Shown in pieces: positions 13,113 to 20,383 of a stretch of DNA of 20,383 nucleotides (position 1 is the stretch's first letter; each line of letters begins with the position of its first letter). The notes under the pieces were generated by a model. It did not search any database. It saw only the letters and a list, made by a program, of their open reading frames with translations, and had not been told where the DNA came from. The stretch comes from an uncultured Desulfobacterium sp. (GTDB lineage Bacteria > Desulfobacterota > Desulfobacteria > Desulfobacterales > Desulfobacteraceae). The stretch is taken from positions 1 to 20,383 of the forward strand of contig CAKZLA010000553.1 in NCBI GenBank assembly GCA_937124525.1, read 5' to 3'. A program made the translations under genes and the position numbers.

Positions 13113-13847
13113 TTACTCCCCTGTTGAAAGGCGGATTGCCAAATAATGTGGAAGACCCGCATCAATTATTTTCTGGGCTGCTTTGCCGTGATCGTAGGGC
13201 ACCCGGTGGAATTCAATGAGTTGTGCCTCTGTGTCATAAACCAGGTAGGATGCCCGGGGATCCCCGTCCCTGGGTTGGCCAATGCTGCCGCAGTTGAAAA
13301 TTTGTCTTTTCTTTGTGGCAGCGGGCAGCACGCTGTTGTTCAGGGGGCTTTTGACATAGACGCAGAAAAAATTTTTCCGGGTGATGGCTGACGGGGTATG
13401 GGTATGACCAGCGAAGATTATTTTAGATTTGCTCCTGGCAAAGGTTTTTGAAATGACTTTCCTTTTGGTGATGTAGGACCAGGTAAGAGGATTGTAGGGG
13501 GTGCCATGGCAAAAAGACAGGTTCCCCTGCTTGATCACCGTGTCCATACCTTTTAAAAAAGAGAGATTACTTCCGGAGAGCCGTTTCCGGGTCCATACCA
13601 TGGCTTGATCTGCCCGGGTGTTCATGTTGTTTGCATTTCCCACGGCGGCATTGTCATGGTTCCCCTGGATGAAACAGATTCCAGGAAGGGTTTGTATCAG
13701 GGCAATGCATTGGTTGGGATTGGCCCCATATCCCACAATATCGCCCAGGCAGAAGTATTGGTCAATTCTTCGACGGGCCGCATGCATCATGAATGCTCGA
13801 AGGGCTTCCTGGTTGGAATGAACATCTGAAAAAACAGCAATTCGCAT
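13113..13847 (-). CDS. YfcE-like metallophosphoesterase
   Basis: This 244-residue calcineurin-type phosphoesterase has all dimetal motifs: FSDVHSN (D8, H10), LGDIVGYG (D36), GNHDNA (N63, H64), FCHGTP and AGHTHTP (the last His pair), then NCGSIGQPRDGDPRASY. It belongs to the small YfcE/MJ0936-like phosphodiesterases (Metallophos_2), which hydrolyse phosphodiesters in vitro; many have unknown cellular substrates. No signal peptide is present, so it is cytoplasmic. It is convergent with the cupin gene and divergent from the gene at 14207. Confidence 0.88.
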   Translation of the reverse strand: MRIAVFSDVHSNQEALRAFMMHAARRRIDQYFCLGDIVGYGANPNQCIALIQTLPGICFIQGNHDNAAVGNANNMNTRADQAMVWTRKRLSGSNLSFLKGMDTVIKQGNLSFCHGTPYNPLTWSYITKRKVISKTFARSKSKIIFAGHTHTPSAITRKNFFCVYVKSPLNNSVLPAATKKRQIFNCGSIGQPRDGDPRASYLVYDTEAQLIEFHRVPYDHGKAAQKIIDAGLPHYLAIRLSTGE

Positions 13848-14206
13848 GGGCAGGCATCCCTTTTGTTGAAAATTATTTTTGGGTCGGTGGTAATAGACGT
13901 CGTGTTAAGAAGTTATCCCCATTTGATACGCACCAGGGGGGGGAGTTGCTCTTTTCTCCCATGGCATATCTTTTCCATGAGCAAGTCTCATAATAGTACA
14001 GTGAGAACCAATTATCAAAGAAAAAGTGGTATTCTTCATTTGCCAGTTTACTAAGTTTAAAAGCAGATAATGAAAACTCTCATGTGTCATTACTGAAAAT
14101 GGGAATGCGTCCTTGACAAGTTCAATGAAAATCTGTTTTGATATCTTTTTTAATTTGATGATCAAGTTTCCATTATTTAATGACGCAACCAGGGAGAATG
14201 AGGCAC
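13848..14206. other. intergenic region without a convincing gene
   Basis: The stretch is AT-rich with a G-run at 13936-13942. I see no RNA gene or credible promoter pair. An 86-codon minus-strand frame starts with TTG and has no family resemblance or ribosome site, so it is left out. Confidence 0.45.
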
Positions 14207-15127
14207 ATGGGGAAAAATCCGATGAAAAAAAAAGTAACTAAATGGATTAAAAAAGGAAAAGATCCCAGGAGTGCCCATTGGCAAGCAGCCCTTGAGGCCA
14301 CATTAAAACTTTTTGCCCCAGATCTGGAACCTGGGCGACTCATTCCCATGGGCCCCCTGGAGGACGAGGACATTCTTGTTTTTGAGAAAGCCCTGGCCGT
14401 TGTGGACTTGAGCCCCAATGTCTCTGCTGCATTTATTCCACCGCTTCTTGCTGGTAAACTGACTCCCCCCGACACGGTGGAGGAACTCCATCGCATAGTC
14501 AAAGGGGCACCGTCGTATCAGATTCTTATTTCCAGGCCGGGAAAAGAGGTGAGAATTTTATCTGTCGAGATTTCCGAACATGCCATCCGTCCCGGTGTGG
14601 ATCTTTTCCAGTCCGGCGCATTTCTGGGTAACTATGACTTTGAAAACCAGTCTGATTGTCTGGATAGCCTTAAAAAAATCATCCGGGCACATATGTGGAA
14701 ATCAGAAAAATGGACCCGGGAAGACCATATTGCATACACCTTGAACTGGTTTGAAAAGGTGAGAGAGCTCAACAGTGCCACCGTGGCAGTGGAAAATGAT
14801 TTTTCCTTTTTCCACAGCCCCACCCTGATAAAGAGCTCTAAAATGGATGCCATGTTTACCTTGATGACGGAAGATCTTCTCAAAAGAGGAAAAGATAAAG
14901 ATGATCCCTTTGGTCAAATTTTTTCATCCATGGCCAGGGCAGGGGGGGAGAGCCAGGAGTTCCCTTTGCTGGGCCAGACCATTGAAGATGGGATGCTCGG
15001 ACAGTTGAATCTTATGAGATCTTTGGATCTTGTCAGCTTCAGCGATTTTACAAATGCCCAGAGTGAACAGTTTAAAAAGGGATTTTCAGAGACCGTGCGC
15101 TATCTGGAAGGTAAGTTGTTTTCGTAA
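14207..15127 (+). CDS. hypothetical protein, about 306 aa
   Basis: I do not recognise a family. The protein starts with a basic stretch (KKKVTKWIKKGKDPRSAHWQ). It continues with a mixed alpha/beta region (EDEDILVFEKALAVVDLSPN) and a charged C-terminal half (DDPFGQIFSSMARAGGESQE, then EGKLFS at the end). No signal peptide or transmembrane helix is visible. GGGAGA lies eleven bases before the ATG at 14207; an in-frame ATG at 14180 has no site. The gene converges with the kinase at 15219. Codon use resembles the neighbours, so it is likely native. Confidence 0.7.
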   Translation: MGKNPMKKKVTKWIKKGKDPRSAHWQAALEATLKLFAPDLEPGRLIPMGPLEDEDILVFEKALAVVDLSPNVSAAFIPPLLAGKLTPPDTVEELHRIVKGAPSYQILISRPGKEVRILSVEISEHAIRPGVDLFQSGAFLGNYDFENQSDCLDSLKKIIRAHMWKSEKWTREDHIAYTLNWFEKVRELNSATVAVENDFSFFHSPTLIKSSKMDAMFTLMTEDLLKRGKDKDDPFGQIFSSMARAGGESQEFPLLGQTIEDGMLGQLNLMRSLDLVSFSDFTNAQSEQFKKGFSETVRYLEGKLFS

Positions 15128-15218
15128 ATGAAAGAAATCCCATTTTCCTGTCAATTTTCCAGCCGGGCACACTGGCGGGCGCGTTCCCATTCATAACATC
15201 CACCATTCTGGGGTGGGA

Positions 15219-17960
15219 TCAGCGCAATGCGGTTTTAATTTTTTTTGACAACTCCCCCAGTGTGAACGGTTTTTGGATAAAGCCCCGGCCGCCCTGCCTT
15301 AGAATTTCAGCCACCTGAAGGTTCAGACTGTACCCACTTGCCAGCAATACCCTGATCTTGGGATTGAGTTTTTTTAAGTGACTGAAGGTTTCTTCACCAT
15401 CCATTTCCGGCATGATCATGTCTATGATCACCAGATCAATGTCGTTGTGGTGGGTGCGATAAATTTCAAGGGCATCTTTTCCGTTTTCAGCGGTAAATAA
15501 TTGATATCCCAATCGTTCCAGCATCTGTTGTCCCACCTCCAGTATGCTTTTTTCGTCATCCACCAGAAGGATGGAGCCCTCACCAGAGACAACGCTGATG
15601 CTCCCCTGGGAAGATGCCGGAGAAACGCTATTCTTGGGGGTGGCTGGCAAATAGATGTCAAACGTGCTCCCCTTGCCCTTTTCACTGACCAGGCAGATAA
15701 ACCCTCCATGTTTTTTGATAATCCCGTAAACCGAAGCCAGCCCCAGGCCGGTTCCCTGGCCAGGGGGCTTGGTGGTGAAAAAAGGATCAAAAATTTTACT
15801 GGCGGTCTCTTTATCCATGCCGGTTCCCGTATCTGTCACTGAAATGATGGTATAGTCACCACAGGGTATTTCTGTATCGCCGCCGTTTTCCATGTGGGAG
15901 GGGCTCTCTTTTGTTATGGTTTTATTGGTGGTTTGAACATAGATATCCCCCCCCCGGTCCATGGCCTGCCAGGCATTGACATACAGGTTGAGTAAAACCT
16001 GCTGGATCTGCCCCTGATCCACTGTTACAGTCCATAGATTTTTATCAAAGAATTCATGGATACGAATTTCTTTTCGAGTTTCGCCGAACATTCGGTTTTC
16101 CTGGGCAATGAGTGTATTGAGATTTGTGGGCGTGGTCTTATATTCTCCCCCCCGGGCAAAGGCCAGGAGTTGACGGGTCAGTCTTACAGCCCGTTGGACG
16201 GCACCTTCAATGCTTGTCAGATGCTTGATGTCTTTATGGGTTGGGGGTTTATCCATTTTTATCAAGGATACCCGGCCCTGGATGTTCATAAGAATGTTAT
16301 TAAAATTATGGGCAATTCCCCCGGCAAGGGTGCCGATGGATTCCATCTTCTGGGCCTGGTGAAGCTTTGTTTCCAGTTGGATTTTATTTGCTGCAAAGGC
16401 TTTCAGATCGGTTATATCCCGGCCTTCGGGAATGAGAAAGGCGATTTTCCCTTCTTCATCCAGCACCGGTTTGATGGAAAAATCAATGACTCGGATATCT
16501 CCTGTGTGGGAGGGGTGGGTTGCTTCAAATCGGGTAAACTGACCCAGTGCAGCCCGTTCAACGCTTTTTTTTGCTTTTTTCTGCATTTGGGGGTCATGGA
16601 CCCACCAGGGAGTTTCCCAGAAATAGCGGTCTATCACATCTTCAGCACGGCATCCCACAAAGGTTGTGGCGGTTTCATTGATGGACTTTATCTTTCCCTC
16701 CGGGGTTAAAATAGCTGTCAATTGAAAAGATTGGTTGAAAAGTGCCATGAGTTTTAACTCACTTTTTTTCAGGGCAGCCTGGGTTCTCAGCTGTTTTTGG
16801 ATTTCTTTTTCGATTTGTATATGGTTTTTTTCCAGCCGATCCATGAAATCATTGAAATATTGGGACAGCTTGCCCAGTTCATTGGGCTGATGGTAATCCA
16901 TGCGAATGGAATAATTGCCCCTGGCCCCCAACTCCAATTGTGCCATGAGGATTTGCAGGGGGTGGGTGATAGAGGTACTGATGAGAAAGGTAAACAAAAT
17001 GGCCAATGCAAAAATAATTATCAGCATGATAAATAGCAGATGAAACATGTCTGTAAGGGGGGCTTCCATCTCTTTTACATAGCTGGAAGATGCCACAAAC
17101 CACTCATACTCTGGAAGATAATCAAAAAAAATAATTTTTTCCCGGGGCTCACTGTCATTGGGGTTTTGCCAGAAATATTTAAAGTTGCCTTTTTTGTTCT
17201 CCAGGATGCGGGAAAAAATTTTGTTGGAATATTCATTATGATCCAGCATGTTTTTTCCCTGGAACCAGGGATGAAGCAGAAGATCTCCTTTTGAATTTAA
17301 AACATAAGCATAGCCGGAGTCCCCAAATTTGTAGGAGAGCACACTTTTCTTGAAATCCTCTATTTTCACCAGGTCCTTGAATTCTTCTCTGTAGCTGGAT
17401 ACAGAGATGATCCAGTCCAGGGGCTTGAAATAGCACATGTACAATGCCTTGGGCCGTTTTTCCATTTTTTCGGGGTTTTTCCATTCGTATTCGATGTAGC
17501 CATCTTTGAGTTCAATTTGCTTTTTTGCAAGTTTATAATGACCCACATTAGTGCCTTGAAGTTTGTCATTGGGGTGCATCAACATATCTGCATCGCTGTT
17601 CAGACAAAAAATGTACCCGCTGAGGCCAATGCGCTGGCTCATGAATGTCTCTTCAATGATGTTGTAAGCTTGTTGCCGGGTGAGCAAGCCGGAACGGTAT
17701 TTGTTATAGTAGTACTCTGCAATGTCCAGATTTTTTTCCGCAATGGCCCGAAGCCGGTTTCTGATGGACACCGCCGCCGCCGTTTTGATCAGTTGGGTCA
17801 GGGATGCTGTTGTGTTTTCAAGCTCTCTTTCATAACTTTTTCTCAACAGGTTTTGAACCTGATGATAGGACATGGTGGTTCCCACCAATGTAAGGGGAAC
17901 AAACAGCAGAATAAAGGAGATCAGCAGTTGATTTCTAATTTTAAATTTTTTGATAAACAT
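15219..17960 (-). CDS. hybrid sensor histidine kinase (double Cache, HAMP, PAS, HisKA, HATPase, receiver)
   Basis: This 913-residue protein runs in order. TM1 is at about 11-30, and two periplasmic single-Cache-like modules at about 85-195 and 205-300 both contain GxSGYxFxLNS-type segments. TM2 is at about 305-330, HAMP near 331-385, and a PAS domain (415-515) follows. The HisKA H-box GGIAHNFNNIL places phospho-His at 551. The ATPase domain has N658/N662, DTGTG (710-714) and GTGLGLA (736-742). The C-terminal receiver has D801/D802, phospho-acceptor D847 and K897. It would sense an extracellular small molecule and phosphorylate its own receiver. The residue after His is Asn where Asp/Glu is usual. 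No separate response regulator is adjacent. Confidence 0.93.
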   Translation of the reverse strand: MFIKKFKIRNQLLISFILLFVPLTLVGTTMSYHQVQNLLRKSYERELENTTASLTQLIKTAAAVSIRNRLRAIAEKNLDIAEYYYNKYRSGLLTRQQAYNIIEETFMSQRIGLSGYIFCLNSDADMLMHPNDKLQGTNVGHYKLAKKQIELKDGYIEYEWKNPEKMEKRPKALYMCYFKPLDWIISVSSYREEFKDLVKIEDFKKSVLSYKFGDSGYAYVLNSKGDLLLHPWFQGKNMLDHNEYSNKIFSRILENKKGNFKYFWQNPNDSEPREKIIFFDYLPEYEWFVASSSYVKEMEAPLTDMFHLLFIMLIIIFALAILFTFLISTSITHPLQILMAQLELGARGNYSIRMDYHQPNELGKLSQYFNDFMDRLEKNHIQIEKEIQKQLRTQAALKKSELKLMALFNQSFQLTAILTPEGKIKSINETATTFVGCRAEDVIDRYFWETPWWVHDPQMQKKAKKSVERAALGQFTRFEATHPSHTGDIRVIDFSIKPVLDEEGKIAFLIPEGRDITDLKAFAANKIQLETKLHQAQKMESIGTLAGGIAHNFNNILMNIQGRVSLIKMDKPPTHKDIKHLTSIEGAVQRAVRLTRQLLAFARGGEYKTTPTNLNTLIAQENRMFGETRKEIRIHEFFDKNLWTVTVDQGQIQQVLLNLYVNAWQAMDRGGDIYVQTTNKTITKESPSHMENGGDTEIPCGDYTIISVTDTGTGMDKETASKIFDPFFTTKPPGQGTGLGLASVYGIIKKHGGFICLVSEKGKGSTFDIYLPATPKNSVSPASSQGSISVVSGEGSILLVDDEKSILEVGQQMLERLGYQLFTAENGKDALEIYRTHHNDIDLVIIDMIMPEMDGEETFSHLKKLNPKIRVLLASGYSLNLQVAEILRQGGRGFIQKPFTLGELSKKIKTALR

Positions 17961-18190
17961 GACAATGCCTATTCCTCAATGATACGTTTTTAAGGGCTGA
18001 TTTTCCCGCTCATGATCCAGGGCACAGGACAGTTGCCGGGGGCGGCATAGTGCCATTTTCATTATTTATTGTGGTAAGAAATCTTGCCATGATCGTTTTA
18101 TAAGAAACTCCGTCCAATGATTTGTAATAACTGGCGTTTCGATATTTGTTGTGGGCAGGCCAGATCCCCAATACGGTCTGCCCGTGGCAG
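17961..18190. other. gap between kinase and permease, with possible terminator
   Basis: No gene is seen. On the minus strand, just beyond the permease stop, GGGCAG and CTGCCC flank a 19-base loop. There is no clear T-run, so the terminator reading is weak. The kinase promoter presumably lies near 17965-18060. Confidence 0.35.
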
Positions 18191-20329
18191 TTATAATGAT
18201 TTTAATAATGCCACTGGTTTCTGGCGAATCACCCGGCCGGTGGCCATAAGGGCCGTTGCCATGGAAATTAAAGAGATGGTACCCAGGGAAAAGAAACTGT
18301 AACCAAAGTGAAAAACCCAGAGCCTTCCAAAAAAGAACCAGGAAATCCCATAGGAGACCCCAAGGCTTAGGGCAATGCCAAAGAGGGCTGCCGTGGTTCC
18401 CAAGAGTCCGAATTCAAAAAGAATAATCCGCCGGACGTCGGAAAATCCCGCCCCCAGAACCTTTAAAAGATTGATTTCCCAGGCCCGGGTATGGGTTTCG
18501 TGGCGCACAATGGAGAAAAGCACCACAAGGCCAGCCAGTATGGCCAGCCAGGCCATGAAATTGATGGAAAGGGTTAACCGCTGGGTGATGTCCAGCAGCT
18601 GGGCCACAGTTTGGTTCACATCCAGCACGGAAATATTGGGAAATTGGCGGATGATGGCGTTTTGCAGGGGCATTTTTTCAGGGCCCGGCATCTGGGGAAT
18701 GGATGCCAGAAAAGTCCGGGGAGCATCATCCAATACCCCCTTTTGAAAGAGGATGAAAAAATTGGGCTGAAAGCTGTTCCATCTTACCTTGCGAAGATTT
18801 ACCACCCGTCCTTGTAAAAGAACTCCCTGGATATCAAATCCCATGATATCCCCGATTTTAAGGTGAAATCGCTGGGCAAAGCCCTCTTCCAGGGAAACTT
18901 CAAAGGGCAGATTACTTTCAAAGTCCCAGGGCCTGTTACTCAATGCCTTACCTTTAACCATGCTTTCCGAGGTATCCAGGGTTTCCCGCCAGGAAAAGGT
19001 AAAGGTTCTTCGCCGAAATTTTCCCCGGAGACCGGTGTTTCTTTTTTGTTTGCCTTGAAGTTTACCGAGTAAGCCCGCCTTTTTTTCATCCATCCTTTCA
19101 TAAAATCCCACACCGTTCACCGTGTTGATCCTTCCCTGCACCAGGGGGGAGGCATTGGTGAGCTTGAATTTTCTTTTGTCCAGGAAGGCAATGAGAGGGG
19201 ACAGCTGCTCCGGTTGAATATCAAACAGAAAAAATCCAGGCACGGTAAGACCTTGGGGACGGCTAATTTCATCCTGGATGCCGTTTTTCACCTGGGGAAT
19301 GACATTGATGAGAAATGCCCCCATGGCAATGGTGACAAAACAGGACACCGAGGCATGTTTGTGGCGGAAAAGATTTCTTAAAGCGATTTTAGGAATGACC
19401 CGGTGGGTGTGGGAGAACCCTTTGACCAGCATCAGCAGTCCCCGGCCAATGAGGGCCATGATGCCAAAAACACAAAGAAATCCCGCCAAAAAGAGGGTCC
19501 CCCGCTCAAAGGAACGGGTCTGGGCCATGGCAAGTCCCCAGAATACAAGCCCGCCGGGAACAAAACTGATGAGCTGAAGTCGTTGCTTGCGACTGGGAGG
19601 CTGTATGATTTTCCAGATTCTTATGTAGGGAATTGCCGTGGCGGGGGCCTGGGATGTGTGGAGGCCCTGGAGCAGTACCACCGGCTTGACGTCGTGGATG
19701 CGCACAAACACGGGCAGACAAAAAATAATACTGCCAAGGGTGCCAAGAAAAATCGCCAATCCCAGGCTTCCGGGATTGATAATGGGGTTGAAATTGGAGG
19801 GAATCAGGCCCTTCATGACTTCGGGAAACAGTGGCAACACAAAAACGGAGAGGATCACCGACAACAGCGTGGCCCCAAGTCCCAACATCATCACTTGGCA
19901 CAAAAGCAGGCGATAGGTTTGCATGCGACTGGCCCCAAGGCCCATGAGAATGGCCATTTCTTTTAAACGACCATTGATATATCCCCGGAACAGATAGGCT
20001 GTACCAATGCCGCCAAGGAACAGGGCCACAATGGCCACAAGGCCCAGGTAACCGGTGAAATAACCAAACACCCTTCCCAGGTTTTGGTTTACATCCTGGC
20101 TGTTATACACATTGATCTGGGGTTCTCCATCAAACAGGGAGGAAAATTCATTGCGCAAGCGTTGGGTTGCCTGGTCAATGTCAGACCCGGGGGGCAGTCG
20201 GTAATAGCGGGTATGGCGGATGCGACTGCCAAACCCCATGAGTCCTGTTTCTTTTAATCTGGAGATGCCAATGTGGATCACCGGGGCCAGTTCCACCGAA
20301 GTGATAGCTAAGGGATATCCATCTGGCAT
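18191..20329 (-). CDS. FtsX/MacB-type ABC permease, 5' part missing from this frame
   Basis: The 712-residue frame matches large FtsX-domain permeases (YbbP-like, COG3127). They usually have about 800-850 residues, two FtsX domains and a periplasmic MacB-type region between them. Early residues VELAPVIHIGISRLKETGLM, then GFGSRIRHTRYYRLPPG, fit the end of the first periplasmic domain. Helices follow at about 90-185 (first FtsX) and 585-705 (second FtsX, with WEINLLKVLGAGFSDVRRII). The expected N-terminal helix and about 100 residues are lacking, and a TGA (20357-20359) closes the frame upstream. The ATG at 20329 has no ribosome site, so it is unlikely to be the true start. It works with an ABC ATPase, which is not in the window. 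Confidence 0.82.
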   Translation of the reverse strand: MPDGYPLAITSVELAPVIHIGISRLKETGLMGFGSRIRHTRYYRLPPGSDIDQATQRLRNEFSSLFDGEPQINVYNSQDVNQNLGRVFGYFTGYLGLVAIVALFLGGIGTAYLFRGYINGRLKEMAILMGLGASRMQTYRLLLCQVMMLGLGATLLSVILSVFVLPLFPEVMKGLIPSNFNPIINPGSLGLAIFLGTLGSIIFCLPVFVRIHDVKPVVLLQGLHTSQAPATAIPYIRIWKIIQPPSRKQRLQLISFVPGGLVFWGLAMAQTRSFERGTLFLAGFLCVFGIMALIGRGLLMLVKGFSHTHRVIPKIALRNLFRHKHASVSCFVTIAMGAFLINVIPQVKNGIQDEISRPQGLTVPGFFLFDIQPEQLSPLIAFLDKRKFKLTNASPLVQGRINTVNGVGFYERMDEKKAGLLGKLQGKQKRNTGLRGKFRRRTFTFSWRETLDTSESMVKGKALSNRPWDFESNLPFEVSLEEGFAQRFHLKIGDIMGFDIQGVLLQGRVVNLRKVRWNSFQPNFFILFQKGVLDDAPRTFLASIPQMPGPEKMPLQNAIIRQFPNISVLDVNQTVAQLLDITQRLTLSINFMAWLAILAGLVVLFSIVRHETHTRAWEINLLKVLGAGFSDVRRIILFEFGLLGTTAALFGIALSLGVSYGISWFFFGRLWVFHFGYSFFSLGTISLISMATALMATGRVIRQKPVALLKSL

Positions 20330-20383
20330 TGATCCATGCGGGCATGCGTCAGCAGGTCAACATTATAGCCACAGGCGGCATCA
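20308..20383 (-). pseudogene. upstream piece of the permease in another frame
   Basis: A second minus-strand frame is open from the window edge to a TAG at 20308-20310 and reads C-G-Y-N-V-D-L-L-T-H-A-R-M-D. It fits the periplasmic part just before the main permease frame. Adding one base near 20311-20316 (a CCC run) would join the two into one protein. Either the gene is frameshifted here or a base is missing from the assembly. Confidence 0.4.

Noticed and set aside
13905..14165. 86-codon minus-strand frame between the phosphoesterase and the gene at 14207
   Set aside because: TTG start, no ribosome site, no family resemblance, and a composition that does not look coding.
16056..16709. 217-codon plus-strand frame inside the histidine kinase
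   Set aside because: It is antisense to well-supported PAS/HisKA coding sequence, has no start signal and is rich in Cys/Phe/Gly as expected of a shadow frame.
1..20383. CRISPR array, rRNA or tRNA genes
   Set aside because: No regularly spaced direct repeats and no recognisable tRNA or rRNA sequence were found on reading either strand.

Overview
The window looks like a chromosomal segment of a mesophilic, medium-GC Gram-negative bacterium. Gene style and content suggest a sulfate-reducing Desulfobacteraceae-type organism (Desulfobacterota): a Cache-HAMP-PAS hybrid kinase with C-terminal receiver, a eukaryote-like long-chain acyl-CoA ligase, many PaaI/GlxA-type genes and abundant decayed mobile DNA. 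This assignment is inference from gene character, not from a marker gene.

Region 1 (1-4100) is accessory DNA. It opens with the C-terminus of a UvrD-type helicase. It then becomes a short array of integron-like gene cassettes in one orientation with no integrase in view (a CALIN-like array). The units are a NERD-family zinc-finger remnant with attC-1; a decayed lipoprotein, a MITE and a 79-codon orphan with a very long attC-2; a BrnT/BrnA-type toxin-antitoxin pair with attC-3; and a DUF1330 protein with a degenerate attC-4. The array abuts a truncated EamA transporter on the other strand. Beyond it lie a second MITE with clean target duplications and a piece of an AfsR/NB-ARC-like ATPase.

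Region 2 (4136-8696) holds a small lipid/acyl-CoA-flavoured group: a PaaI-like thioesterase translationally coupled to a 58-residue small ORF, a divergent GlxA-type AraC regulator, a strong bidirectional terminator, and a 598-residue long-chain acyl-CoA ligase with a palindrome in its upstream region.

Region 3 (9043-11865) is a compact operon: LicC-like cytidylyltransferase, HisC/CobD-like PLP enzyme, and CDP-alcohol phosphotransferase. Together these are the expected parts for activating an amino-alcohol (or similar) phosphate as a CDP derivative and transferring it to a lipid. This is the most interesting candidate for an undescribed pathway.

Region 4 (12103-20383) holds a tautomerase with an unusual C-terminal extension followed by a secreted cupin, a YfcE-like metallophosphoesterase, an unrecognised 306-residue protein, a 913-residue hybrid histidine kinase, and an FtsX/MacB-type permease whose 5' part is out of frame near the window edge. 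A short element with the core TCGGCCA recurs three times (532, 6251, 11872), usually just past a gene's 3' end.
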